This document shows positions 1 through 10,950 of a stretch of 64,000 nt of DNA, in pieces. The first letter of the stretch is position 1. Every line of letters begins with the position of its first letter. The translations under genes were made by a program, and so were the position numbers. The stretch comes from Garcia nutans (taxonomy: Eukaryota > Streptophyta > Magnoliopsida > Malpighiales > Euphorbiaceae), in NCBI GenBank assembly GCA_947685225.1, contig CANTUV010000072.1, forward strand, positions 6,944,001 through 7,008,000, given 5' to 3'. The notes under the pieces are model-generated. The model did no database searches. It was not told the origin of the DNA and was given only the letters and a program-made list of their open reading frames with translations.

Positions 1-1
1 C

Positions 2-1825
2 ATGCGAAGCATTGCCAATTTAAAGGGTTTTCTTCAATGTTATCAGAGAGCTTCGGGGCAACTTATTAATTTTGACAAAAGTTCCTTCTATGGCCCTAAA
101 AAGATAACTGAGCAATCTATTAGGCGGATAGAACTTGCACTCTCCATCAGGCATAAAAGCTTTCCATTCACTTACCTTGGCGCACCTATATATCAAGGCA
201 TTAATCGGCTATCATATTGTGGAGACATCATTCAAAAAACAAAATCCAAGCTTCAAGGTTGGACTAAGAAACTTTTGTCTCAAGGTGGCAGGTTGTTATT
301 GATTAAGCATGTCTTGAGTACTCTCCCTATTCACATTATGGGTGCAATGAAGCTTCCAACGAAAGTTATTTATATTCTTGAACAATTGATGGCCACGTTT
401 TTATGGGGTAGCAATGCCGCTAAAGATAATCGCCATTGGGTCAGCTTTCGTCACTTGTGTTATCCTACCAATGAAGGTGGCTTAGGTATTCGATCTTTGT
501 CCGATATTCAAAAAGTTTTTTCCATTAAACTGTGGTGGTCTTTCATGTGTCAAGATTCCCTTTGGTCTCATTATATGTATCAAAAATATTATCGAAAAGG
601 GCTCATGAATTTTCAGATTATAGACTCCAATATATGGAAACGAATTTGTCTTAGCCACTCTACTGCCCAAGTAGCTCTTGAGCTGGATAGTTCACAAGAG
701 GTCCGACCGGGTATGGAATTTAGAAAACTTGTGTTTGCTCAGATTTATGAAAAGGTACGATCCTCTCTTAGTTCTACCATATCTTTTCAAATGATCTGGG
801 ACAATTCAATCCCCATTAAGCTTTCTGTTTTCACTTGGCGATTGTTAAAAGATGTGCTGCCTCTCCCCCATAAGCTCAATCAGATGGGTATAGCTGGTCC
901 TAGCCGATGTCCATTCTGTTGTAATGCACCAGCCTCAGTTAATCACATTTTCTTCCTGTGTTCTTATATTCGGAGAATTTGGGCTTTTTATGAATCATAT
1001 TTCTTCTCCCAGATTCATGGACAGATTCAATCCTTGCGGCACAACTTGGTTCGTTGGTGGTTTGTTTCTAAACCTCGGACTTTTATGGGCATTTTAAGAC
1101 GCTTAATCCCGCAAGTGATTGTTTGGCATGTTTGGAAACTTTATTGTTGTTACTGCTGGGGTGCCGGCGATCAAAGAGTGTCAACATTGTCTCAGCAGAT
1201 TTCCTCTTTTATTTTTAGCTGGGGAGTTGCAAACACACATCGGAAATTTGCTCGATCTCTTGATGATAGCCTCGTTGATCTGCTCCCTAATAATTTTGGA
1301 AGAATGGGACGTAAACTTACTTTGGTTAAATGGAGATGCCCGACAACAACAAGCTACAAGGTAAACATTGATGCGTCTTATACCAAAACTGGTGTTTCTG
1401 GCGGTATTATTATACGCAACTCAGCAGGTAATTTTATTGCTGGACATGGCTTTCTGTTTACAGCAACTTCTCCGTTTCAAGCTGAGTTGATTGCTCTGTT
1501 TATGGGTATAATTTGGTGTTTGAGTATGGTTCACGGTCCTTTGCATATTGAAGTGGACTCACAGAAATTGGTCTCCTTATTTCAGCAGAACTCTCCTACT
1601 ATGGACTATAATGAAGCTCCCTTTATTCATTCTTTTCTGGTTTCCTCAGGCTCCTTACTTACACATATTTTTAGAGAGGGGAATCAAGTTGCCCATTCAC
1701 TAGCTTTGCTGAGTCGTGTTAATAATGTTTCTTTTACTTTTTTGACATTTGATTCTCTGCCCAGATTAATCAAGGGCCTTATTATTTCTGATTGTAGTGG
1801 CTTGCCGTATTTGAGATATCAATAA
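2..1825 (+). CDS. L1-type LINE ORF2, C-terminal part (RT thumb, zf-RVT, RNase H)
   Basis: The C-terminal 607 codons of a non-LTR retrotransposon polyprotein; the reading frame is already open at the window edge, so the endonuclease and RT catalytic core lie outside. The first ~240 residues match the region after the RT core in plant LINEs (SFPFTYLGAPI, then GWTKKLLSQGGRLLLIK). A zf-RVT zinc finger with CPFCCNAPASVNHIFFLC lies near residues 302-319. A plant-type RNase H starts near residue 455 (NIDASYTKTG), with acidic residues in AELIAL and EVDSQ; the last active-site position reads VAHSLAL where VADxLA is usual. There is no internal stop or frameshift, unlike nearly every other element here, so this copy is relatively young. 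Family identity is secure; activity is not shown. Confidence 0.9.
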   Translation: MRSIANLKGFLQCYQRASGQLINFDKSSFYGPKKITEQSIRRIELALSIRHKSFPFTYLGAPIYQGINRLSYCGDIIQKTKSKLQGWTKKLLSQGGRLLLIKHVLSTLPIHIMGAMKLPTKVIYILEQLMATFLWGSNAAKDNRHWVSFRHLCYPTNEGGLGIRSLSDIQKVFSIKLWWSFMCQDSLWSHYMYQKYYRKGLMNFQIIDSNIWKRICLSHSTAQVALELDSSQEVRPGMEFRKLVFAQIYEKVRSSLSSTISFQMIWDNSIPIKLSVFTWRLLKDVLPLPHKLNQMGIAGPSRCPFCCNAPASVNHIFFLCSYIRRIWAFYESYFFSQIHGQIQSLRHNLVRWWFVSKPRTFMGILRRLIPQVIVWHVWKLYCCYCWGAGDQRVSTLSQQISSFIFSWGVANTHRKFARSLDDSLVDLLPNNFGRMGRKLTLVKWRCPTTTSYKVNIDASYTKTGVSGGIIIRNSAGNFIAGHGFLFTATSPFQAELIALFMGIIWCLSMVHGPLHIEVDSQKLVSLFQQNSPTMDYNEAPFIHSFLVSSGSLLTHIFREGNQVAHSLALLSRVNNVSFTFLTFDSLPRLIKGLIISDCSGLPYLRYQ

Positions 1826-1839
1826 TAATACGTATTTTT

Positions 1840-1880
1840 TCTGCAAAAAAAAAAATATATATATATATATATTACATGTG
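1840..1880 (+). repeat. LINE 3' A-rich/AT tail
   Basis: Directly after the LINE stop codon come an A run and a (TA)n tract, then a second A run near 1880-1890. This fits the 3' tail of a target-primed LINE insertion. The matching target duplication cannot be checked because the 5' end is outside the window. Confidence 0.6.
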
Positions 1881-1889
1881 AAAAAAAAA

Positions 1890-2665
1890 ATGTTAGTATA
1901 TATTGTCGTGAGGACTCATAAACTATGTTGGTATATATGTCTTCACCATTATGTGCAAATATTGTATCACCAAATTTTTTTTTGCACAAATCCATTACTT
2001 CATCCGTTAATGCTAATTTAGACAAAGCATTAAAATCTAATGGTCTTCCACTCACTAACCTTTTAGCTCGAAAAATCTTTCCTTATGTTGTTGAGTGGTG
2101 AACTTTAGCCGACAATTACTTATGTACGACCACTCTTGAGTCACATTTCAATCTTCCCTTGTTTTTGAATGGTTTTCCTATTCCCTTTAAGGAAATCATC
2201 TTGATGTTAATAATTTTGAGTGATAGAAATAAGACTACAAGGTGTTCGAAAGAAATTGGAAAGAGTTTGAGTGAGAAAAAGGTGAGAAAATTAGCAAAAT
2301 ATCAAAGAGAATTGTGAAAATTGTGTTTGACTGATTGTTAGTTTTTTGATATTTTTTAAGATAATATATATAGATGTTAGGGTAAATGAGCATTACAGTA
2401 ATGTAGGGGTGTTGTGATTGCTATTGAAAAAGTTGATATATGGATGAATGTTTGATATAGTAAATATAACAAGCACTATGATTTGCTTTTGTGGTAGACA
2501 AATTAGAAGGTAAATAGGCATTAGAAAAAGTGACAGATGGTACTTTAGCTACTTTTTAAAATTTTAAATTTTGGGTTAAGTAGCATTTTAAGCATTACAA
2601 TGAAGTAACAAGTGTTAAAGAGCTTATTATCCAAATCTTAGCTTTTATTTACTTTTGTAAGGCAA
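1890..2665. other. AT-rich spacer with an unidentified coding-like fragment
   Basis: No recognised gene. On the minus strand, about 2093 down to 1915, a frame open for ~60 codons includes GRPLDFNALSKLALTDEVMD and FGDTIFAHNGEDIYTN. This composition looks protein-like rather than random AT-rich sequence, so it may be a gene relic cut off by the LINE. I cannot name the family. The rest (2100-2665) is AT-rich with no signal I can interpret. Confidence 0.3.
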
Positions 2666-4748
2666 TGTAATTTTAAAAAATTTTAAATACTAAACTTTTA
2701 ATTTGATATTGATAATTGATAGTAAATAGTGATAAAAGTGGCATGGATAAGTGATATAAATACTGAATCTTAAAATTTTTTGAAGAAATTATTTTTACTG
2801 TTTTACGGGAGTAAAATTGAATTAGAATCAAAGGTAAAGAGTGAGGGTGCACCGTAGTTAAAATGAGATTGGCTACACTAGATTAAACTATATATTTATA
2901 TGTGGATAGGTGTGTGTGTATGTAGAAGTTTCTTTCTTCTTCTCTCTTCTTCTTTCCACATCTATTATCACCATCATCACCAAAACTTATTCTTTCTTCC
3001 TTTTTTTCAAAAATTTAGCCAAAATTTAACAAGAAATCACATCTAATCATAGGTTTTTAGAAGAATAAGTTGAAAAAGTTGAGATTATCAACAAGTGATT
3101 AAAAAAGAAAAGAGATTTTGAAAGAGGTATGTGATTATATATTTTAATTTATAACTATTTTAATTTCAATGAATTTAATTGTTTGAATTGGTTGATTGAG
3201 TTATTGTTAATGAGCTATTATTGAAAAGTAATTGATATAGACTCTTACTATACAAAAAGAAATTAGTTTTTGATTAATTTTTATCATAGATTTGGATATA
3301 TTGTGTTTAAGTGGTTGAGTGTATGAAACATAGAATTTTGCTTGACACAGCAGTGACACGGCCATGTCACTGGGAATGTCAATGATGTTGTGTTTCAACA
3401 TTGATGACATGACCATCAACACACCCGTGTCATTGGGCTTTTCATAGCTACTGTGATAAAAGATAATTGACATGGCCAGTGACACGTCGTATCTTTGGGT
3501 GTGTCATAACTATTGTAATGCAAGTTAAATGATATGGCTAGTGACACGCCCTTGTCATTGGGAATGTCAAAGCTTCTGTAAGAATGGGAAAATCACACGG
3601 TCATTGACACACCTATATCATTGGGAATGTCACTTGAAGAAATTGCCCAAAATAACTCTTTTCTTTGTCTTTCATCTATAATTCCAGCCTAAAGATTTTT
3701 TTATAAGGCCTCAAAGTGTAAAGGATTTTTGAAATCAAACTTAATAAGTAGTGTAACAAATTTATTTTGAATATATGATAAATATGTGTGATACCAAGTG
3801 TTGATCAAAGAATTGTTCCATTGAAGTGCTATACGTAATTTAATGTTAATTAAAAACTAACAAATTGCCCAAATCATTTTGATTTTAGATCTAGCTTGGG
3901 ATTGAATGGCTAGCAAAAGGGATGATATCCAAAGTGATAATGGACACTCTGTGCCATCAATGGACACTCTGTGTCACCATATTGAGTGGGCATTTGTGCC
4001 ATAGTAGGCCATTTGCCAAATTTTATACAGTGTACATTAAATTGCCAACAGTGACCCATTATCCAAACTTAGAATCCGAATTCAGTGTGTATGGGCATAA
4101 TTAAAGAAGTTTTCTATATTGAAAATAATGAGTTATATGGTTATTGTTAAATTAATCGATTCTAAATTTAATCGTGTTTAGCATTCCAAGTTTCAATGAA
4201 TTTATTAATTTCTTTATTTAATGTTCTAAAAGTAATAATTTTCATTTTTTCTAAATCATTTTATGTATAGTTCTCTTTCCTTCAAATTTTCTAGCATATT
4301 TTAATAGATAAGCACCACGAGGCTTTACATAGCATGTTAGAATTGTTTTCTAAAGTGCATATCAAATGAGAAGAGTCGAGACTGCAGAGTGAGAGATATA
4401 CGTTTCTAGTCAACTGCATCACAAATGTTCAAATAATAATATTGTAAATATTGTATTCTATATAGTTCACATGGCAATACTTTATAATTTTGTATGATAG
4501 TTGTATAAGTTTGAGTGTAGTTTGAGAATTATAATAATGTAAGTTAACAATATGAGTTCTTTGTAAATTAACAGATATATTTATGTAATATAGGCTTGAT
4601 CACAATATTTCTTTTGAAAATTTAATAACTGCATTAATACATAGAAGTATTTTGACTTTATTTTTATAATACATATATAGACAAGTGTGAGTATTTAGGT
4701 GACATCACCTTTGTAGTTAAGTGTATAGAATATGTAGGGGGTGTTACA
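2666..4748 (+). repeat. 5' LTR of element E
   Basis: Begins TGTAATTTT and ends GGTGTTACA, the TG...CA form. The start matches the 3' LTR at 38972, and the end abuts the PBS. A TATA-like stretch occurs near 2888. It contains a GTGACACG minisatellite (3340-3635) that the 3' LTR lacks. Confidence 0.85.
3340..3635 (+). repeat. GTGACACG / TGTCATTGGGAATGTCA minisatellite in LTR
   Basis: Four to five diverged units of roughly 70 bp share GTGACACG followed by TGTCATTGGGAATGTCA-like text. The reverse complement of the same motif family (ACACGGGCGTGTC) recurs in the solo LTR at 54180-54425, so it belongs to a chromovirus LTR module. The 3' LTR of E has a single deletion that removes the equivalent stretch. 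Confidence 0.65.
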
Positions 4749-4753
4749 TTTAG

Positions 4754-4768
4754 TGGTATCAGAGTAGG
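4754..4768 (+). other. Primer binding site of element E (initiator tRNA-Met type)
   Basis: TGGTATCAGAG lies five bases after the 5' LTR end. It is the usual complement of the initiator tRNA-Met 3' end in plant Ty3/gypsy elements. Confidence 0.85.
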
Positions 4769-4887
4769 TTTAGGCGGTCCTAAGTTGTGGGTTAAAAGAA
4801 AAGAGAAGTACAATTGCCATTGTTATGTGAACTATATAATTGAATAAATGTTTGATGCAGTTGATTTGTAATGTTTAAAGGTATAAG

Positions 4888-5990
4888 ATGGCCTCTGAAT
4901 ATCATCAAGGTGTGGAGAAACAAGTTGCATCCTCAAATAGTCAAGCTAGTGAGGGGAATCAGCAGCCATCAGAACCATCTGTGGAACAAATTCCCTTAGA
5001 CCCCCAATTTGTGAGAAATATGGGGGATGTTCTCAAACAAATTGTAGGAGTTGCTCCTCCTACACAACCTCCACCGCCGGTGCTTCAAAGATCTCCATTG
5101 GAGGAGAATTAGGAAATTGGGAGTATAAAATTTTAAAGCTCGTGATATTGATGAGTCTTCAGTAGCGGAGTATTGGATGGAGAGAATTGTGATAGTTTTT
5201 GATATTCTGCATTATACTGATGAAGAAAGATCGGAGTGTGTAGTTTCCTTATTGCAGGAACAAGCTTATGCTTGGTGGAATACAAAGCAGAAAAGGTGTA
5301 CCCGCAGGTAGACTCACTTGGGTATTTTTCCAAGAAGAATTTAAAAAGAAATATATTAGTGAGATTTATTTAGGGGAGAAGCGTCGGGAGTTTTTTTATC
5401 TTAAGCAAAGGCAGTCATCTATGTCTGAATATGAGAGGCAGTTTATTCACCTCAACAAATATTTTCCAGAGTTAGTTGCATCTGAGGAAGAGAAGTGCAA
5501 ACGATTTGAACAGGGCTTGAATAGTCAGGTCCGGGTGTATTTAGTAGCGATGAGGATTAAAGAGTTTTCCACTCTTGTTAATGCAGCAATTTCCATAGAA
5601 AATGAGATTAAACAAGAGCAGGGAAGAAGACAACAATCAAAAAAGGGATTTTCTAGTGAACAACAACAAGGTGGCCAGAAAAGACAGAGAAATATTCAAA
5701 CTCAGGGGTTTGGTAAAGGAAGTGGAGCTAGTTTTCAAAGGTCTAAAGGTGGTATGTTTGGAGTTACTACAGACTCATCTTTTTCACCTTATCAATATTG
5801 TGGTAAAGGCCATGTAAGTAAAGATTGTTGGTATCAAAAGGGGGCTTGTTTGAAATGTGGCTCTCTGGAGCATAAAATTAGAGATTGTCCAATTATAAAA
5901 GAACTAAAAGTTGTTGAAGGACAAAGTTCTGTACAGAGGTCTCGATCAGGCCATAGGATAGGTAGAGGTGGCCGACCTAGTGTTAGTTAG
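4888..5990 (+). pseudogene. Element E gag (capsid and zinc knuckles), frameshifted
   Basis: The start codon at 4888 opens 75 codons (MASEYHQGVE...). After a stop and frame changes, capsid-like sequence continues: ESSVAEYWMERIV, LLQEQAYAWW, then TWVFFQEEFKKKY and YERQFIHLNKYFPEL in the open frame 5268-5990. This is the Retrotrans_gag fold of chromoviruses. The C-terminus is basic and Gln-rich and carries two knuckles. The second, CLKCGSLEHKIRDC, is a perfect CX2CX4HX4C; the first reads YQYCGKGHVSKDC and has lost its first Cys. It would package the element RNA if intact; here it is broken. Confidence 0.85.
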
Positions 5991-6029
5991 TAAAGAGAAT
6001 CTGAAACAGTGGATAGACTTTAGACTCAA

Positions 6030-6458
6030 GGCAATGCTCCAGCTAGGGCTTATGCCATGAAAGTCGTGGAGGATCAGGATGCTCCTGATGTTGTAGTTGG
6101 TAAATTATCTTTACTTTGTCTTGATGTGTATGCATTATTAGATCCCGATTCTACACATTCTTATATTTGTACAACTATAGCTTCAGGGAAGAGAATGTGT
6201 GTTGACAAACTTGATTAAGATATAGAAGTCACTAATCTCATAGGCCATAGTGTGAAGGTAAACAAAGCATATCAAAATTGCCTACTTAGAGTTCAGGAGG
6301 TAGAACTTCCTGCCGATTTAATTGAACTTCCATTCCATGACTTTGATGTAATCTTGGGAATGGATTGGTTCTCCCGACATCAAGCAGTTATGGACTACTG
6401 TAGTAAAGTTGTGTCTTTTAAGATTCCAGGTTATGGTGAAATTATAGTTCGAGGATAA
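6030..6458 (+). pseudogene. Element E aspartic protease, broken
   Basis: The conceptual sequence includes LLDPDSTHSYI, where family members usually read LIDPGSTHSYI, so the Gly after the catalytic Asp is replaced by Asp. The C-terminal FDVILGMDWFSRHQAVMDYC is diagnostic of Ty3/gypsy proteases. A stop near 6218 (LD then stop) separates the two halves; the second half is open 6252-6458. It would cleave the Gag-Pol polyprotein. Confidence 0.82.
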
Positions 6459-6479
6459 AAATAATTTTACCTTTCCAGT

Positions 6480-7353
6480 TTGATTTCTGCAGCTAAAGTT
6501 AGAAGGTTGATTAGGAAGAGGTGTGAAGCTTACCTTGCTTATGTTAATGATACATGTCATTCAAGCAAGGTTTTGGGAGACATACCTACAATGAGTGAGT
6601 TTTCAAATTTTTTTTTGAAGGAATTACCTGGAATACCACCAAAGAGGGAGGTAAAATTTGTTATTGATGTAGTTCCGGGTACAACACTAATTTCTATTCC
6701 ACTTTATAGAATGGCACCTTCGAAATTAAAAGAGCTAAAAGTGTAACTTTAGGAATTACTTGATAAGGGCTTTTATTAGACCTAGTGTATCACCCTGGGG
6801 TGCACCAGTTTTATTTGTGAAGTAGAAGGATGGTACCTTAAGATTGTGTATAAATTATCGACAATTGAATAAAGTGACTATTAAGAATAAGTACTTGTTA
6901 TCTAAGATTGATTACTTGTTTGATCAGTTGAGGGGAGAGGGTGTTTTCTCTAAGATTAATCTTAAATCAGGTTGTTATTAGATGAAAAATAAAGAAGTAG
7001 ATATTCCAAAGACAACTTTTAGAACTCGATATGGACATTATGAAGTTTTGGTTATTCCCTTTGGTTTAACTAATGCTCCAGTAGCTTTTATGGACTTGAT
7101 GAATTGAGTCTTTAAACCCTATTTAGACCAGTTTGTAGTTGTTTTTATTGATGGCATATTGGTTTATTCCAAAAATAAAGAAAAGCATGATAAGCATTTG
7201 AGAATTATACTACAGACACTAAGGGAGAATCAATTGTATGCTAAACTGTCAAAATATAATTTTTGGTTGACGGAAGTGGCATTTTTGGGTCATGTAATAT
7301 CAGCTAATGATATTTGTGTGGATCCTAGTAAAATTAAGACTATTTTGAATTGA
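6480..7353 (+). pseudogene. Element E reverse transcriptase, broken
   Basis: The open piece 6480-6746 ends in the RT entry motif (IPLYRMAPSKLKELKV). Reading on through stops and a frame change gives SPWGAPVLFVK, LRLCINYRQLNKVTIKNKY, PFGLTNAPVAFMDLMN and, at 7138-7170, FIDGILVYSK. The last is the catalytic box, normally FIDDILVYSK, with the second Asp changed to Gly, so this RT would be inactive even without the stops. The segment 7159-7353 contains the thumb region and the FLGHVIS motif. Confidence 0.87.
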
Positions 7354-8028
7354 TAGCCACTAAAGAATATAACAGAAGTCCAAAGTTTCCTTGGGTTAGC
7401 TGGTTACTATAGAAGATTTGTACAAGGGTTTTCGAAGATAGCACTTCTTTTAACTAAGCACCTTAGAAAAGAAACTAAATTTGAGTGGAATACCCAGTGT
7501 CAAGCTAGTTTTGAACAATTAAAGGCTATGTTGACTGAAGCACCTATATTGACACAACCGACTCTAGGTAAAGATTATGTTATTTATAATGATTCTTCTC
7601 ATTAGGGATTCATTTCTCTATTGATCCAAGAGGCTAAGGTAATTGCTTATGCTTCTAGGCTATTAAAATCTCATGAATTGAATTACCCTACACATAATTT
7701 GGAGTTAGCTGCAATTGTATTTGCTTCTAAGATCTGACGACATTAATTGTATGGCGAAAGGTGCTATATTTTCACTGATCATAAAAGTTTAAAATACTTG
7801 CTAACACAAAAAGAACTAAACTCAAGGCAGAGGAGGTGGATGAAATTGATCAAAGATTATGACTGTATTATTGACTATCATTCTGGAAAAGCTAACGTGG
7901 TAGTCGATGCTTTAAGTCGAAAGACTTTAGCAGGTATGTTGTATATAGAATATTATAATACTCTATGTATATATAAATTAAATAAACTAGATAATATAAT
8001 GTGTTATGTTAGTAGAATTGAGGGTTGA
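7354..8028 (+). pseudogene. Element E RNase H, broken
   Basis: After a stop at 7351, the tether and RNase H regions follow: VQSFLGLAGYYRRFV, then TQCQASFEQLKAMLTEAPIL, with stops near 7603 and 7735. The open piece 7747-8028 holds the hallmark YIFTDHKSLKYLLTQKELN and RQRRWMKLIKDYDCIIDYH, ending in the GKANVVVDALSRK motif. The domain would remove RNA from RNA:DNA hybrids during reverse transcription. Confidence 0.85.
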
Positions 8029-9092
8029 ACCAACCATAAAGAAAAAAGTGATAGAAGCTCAGAAACAAAATCAAAAGTTAGAAATTTTTAAAAAAGTGCA
8101 TAAAGGTGAAAAACCAAATTATGTTGTGTTAGAAGATGGTGGATTGTATTATAAAAGGTCGATTGTGTGTACCTGATGTGAAGGAACTAAAGGAGTATAT
8201 ACTTAGTGAAGCTCATATTACTAAGTATATTGTACATCCCAGAAGCAATAAGATGTAACAAAATTTGAAGTTTCATTATTGGTGGGCGGGTATGAAGAGA
8301 GATATTACTGAATATGTGACTCGATGTTTAGTGTGTCAATAAGTCAAAGCAGAACATCAAGTTCCATAGGGTCTTTTGCAACCTATATCAATACCAAAAT
8401 TGAAGTGGGATAGAATCACCATGGATTTTGTGACTAGTCTTTCAAACACCTAAAAGAATCATGATACAATTTGGGTAATTGTTGATCGATTAACCAAATC
8501 AGCTAATTTCCTTCCCATTTGAGTGGATTATTAAATGGATAAACTTGTTGAATTATATATTAATGAAATATTTAGGCTTCATGGAGTACCAATTTCTATT
8601 ATTTCAGATCGAGACCCTCACTTTACTTTAAAATTTTGGGAAAGTTTTTAGAAAAGCATTAGGTACTTGACTTCATTTTAGTACTGCTTTTCATTCACAA
8701 ATTGATGGTAAATCAAAAAGGGTGATACAAGTACTTGAGGATATGCTTAGAAGTTGTGTAATTGATTTTGAAGGTAGTTTGGATAGATATTTGCCATTAG
8801 TAGAATTTGCCTATAACAATAGATATCAAATGAGTATTAGAATAGTGCCAAATGAAGCACTCTATGGAAAGAAGTGTAGAACTCCATTGTGTTGGGTGAA
8901 ATTGAATGAGAGCAAACTTGTGGGACCTAATCTCATAAGAGAAACTGAAGACAAAGTGAAGCTTATAAAGGATCGATTACAAATTGCAATGGATAGACAA
9001 AAATCTTATGCAGATTTGAAAAGAAAGGTAAACTAAGTCCTAGGTTTATTGGACCATATGAAATACTTGAATGTGTAGGTCCGATAGCTTAT
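8029..9092 (+). pseudogene. Element E integrase, N-terminal and catalytic part
   Basis: Conceptual translation gives HYWWAGMKRDITEYVTRCLVCQ (zinc-binding HHCC end), WDRITMDFV (first catalytic Asp), and VPISIISDRDPHFT (second Asp), with several stops between. The open frame 8722-9036 covers the end of the catalytic core (YLPLVEFAYNNRY, NEALYGKKCRTPLCW). The ORF then runs to GPIAY at 9092, where element A interrupts it; the continuation is at 38632. Confidence 0.85.
9088..9092 (+). repeat. Target site duplication of element A (left copy, CTTAT)
   Basis: CTTAT directly precedes the TG of the A 5' LTR, and the same five bases follow the CA of its 3' LTR at 38627-38631. The pair proves the 29.5 kb between them arrived as one insertion. 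Confidence 0.93.
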
Positions 9093-10927
9093 TGTAGACC
9101 TTTAATTTTTGACCCAATCCGGTCCAATATTTTTTATAGTCCAAAATAATTTTTATAGTATTTTAATTAAATAATATTTATTTTAGTATTTTTAATTTTT
9201 AATTTTTAATAAAAATAAAAAAGTTAATATAGTAAAGTTAAAAAAATAAATAAATAAAAAATCGGCGACGGAAGAATCAGCGACAAAAAATTTTCATCGC
9301 CAAAAAAGAATTGGCTTGGGCCAATTCACCACAGGAAATTCCTTTAGAGAATTGGCTAGCCCGCTCCCCAGTCCTCACAATTTTCATGCTGGCCCGCCCG
9401 TAGCCCGCAACAATTTTTGCCAGTGCAATTTTTCCAACGTAATTTTTTCTGAAATCGAATTCTATTTGGTTTTGATGACTTTTCCTAAATGGTTTTTATT
9501 TCCTTAGATAACTAGAATTAGGTTGGGATTTTTTTCTATAAATACCACATTAAAACACTTCAGAAGGGACTTTGGAGATGAAACTTAGATCTTTCAACAA
9601 AAAAAAAATTTGGAACCAAACATGGGACCCTTGAATTCTTTAAGCCAAAAGAAAACCCAAGCAAGCAAGGAGAAATTAGATACAACGACCAAAGGAGGCA
9701 ACAAGCAATAATCTCCAAATTGCTTTGCTCAACCAAAATAAAATCTAAAACAGGCAATAGCTTGGTTCAATTTCTTCAAATTTGGTGGAGCCTTCAAACG
9801 TAGGTAAACTGCTATAATTTCAGTTTATTCAATCATTAATCATCTTCATCTTTTAAGCCATCATCACACTGCCTTAGTTATTTAATTCTTCCTTCAATTT
9901 AGTTTAGACAGTAGCATGAATTAATTCATACAATACTTAAGATCTTAATTAAAGTAAATAATATAATCATTCAACACAAATCCAATTTCATAAACCCTAA
10001 GTTATTCAAACCCTAAATCTTAATTAATTTCATTTCCAAACTTTCACAGTAGCTATTTTGTTATAATTTTATTCAGTGAGTTATTTTAATCTTTCAACAA
10101 TAAATTTGGCTTTCAATATTTGTTTCACCTAAAAATACATAAGTAGTTGATATAGTCAGTATTAAAAGCACACTCAACTTTGATTACAGAAAAGCATCAA
10201 ATTCTAAATTCAAAATCATAATCTATAGAATCAGGATTTCAAACCATAAAACCCTAATATCTTAACCGTAAAATCCTAAACCCTTAATAGCCTTAAAACA
10301 TGTTTTTCAAATCTAAAATCCTAGTTACACCTTTCTAAAAACCAAAACAACAATCTATTTGCTTAAAACCCTAATCAAACCTATTTTTTAAATTACAGTA
10401 GCATTATTTTCCTAAAAATATCCAAAACCCTAAATCTTTAAAACATCCAATAGCTATGTTATTTCTTTAAAATATTTCTCAACTAATTAAACTAGTATAT
10501 GTAAAACCCTAGTTATTAAACATAAAACCCTAAAAACCCTAATTGATGCATGAACCACTAAAGTTAATATATTTACTATTTTATTTAAATTGGATGAATG
10601 TTTATTATATATTGTGATTGATGTTTGATATCTTTGATGAATGATATATTTATGATGAATGGTTGTTTACTTTTATTGATTTATTTTGATTTCAAAATAT
10701 TGTAAGAGGTATGTTTTCATATTTTGGGTACCTCATGTCGTGAGCATCATGTAATTTATTTTATTTTAAAGTTTTTGGACCAATGTAAAGGATATGTTTC
10801 CACCTTTCAGTGGGCGACTCCATTTTCTCCGGGCTTAGGCCCGTGTTCTCTAAGGCCCTGAGCCTAAACAGTGTCGAATTTGCAAGAACCATTCCTCTGG
10901 GAGTGGGGGCGAAAATCCTCGCTCACA
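9093..10927 (+). repeat. 5' LTR of element A
   Basis: TGTAGACC to GCTCACA, 1835 bp. Compared with the A 3' LTR (2159 bp) it lacks about 330 bp, joined at CAGTGGGCGACTCC near 10810. It carries a GC-rich inverted-repeat block near 9260-9420, a TATA box at 9537, and at least seven AACCCTAA telo-box-like motifs between 9990 and 10560. Confidence 0.92.
9537..9544 (+). promoter_or_regulatory. LTR TATA box (element A 5' LTR)
   Basis: TATAAATA followed by CCACATTAAA. The same TATAAATACCACATTAAA context recurs in the A 3' LTR (36893) and the D 3' LTR (44220), which supports it as the Pol II promoter of the family. Confidence 0.7.
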
Positions 10928-10928
10928 A

Positions 10929-10950
10929 TGGTGACTCCACTGGGGATAAG
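10929..10950 (+). other. Primer binding site of element A
   Basis: TGGTGACTCCACTGGGGA begins one base after the 5' LTR. The C element has the less mutated form TGGCGACTCCACTGG in the same place. This matches the Tat/Ogre-type PBS; tRNA-Arg is the primer reported for Ogre elements, but I have not aligned it to a tRNA. Confidence 0.75.

Noticed and set aside
4888..9092. Endogenous pararetrovirus (caulimovirid)
   Set aside because: LTRs, a tRNA-primed PBS next to an LTR, an integrase and a chromodomain show a Ty3/gypsy element.
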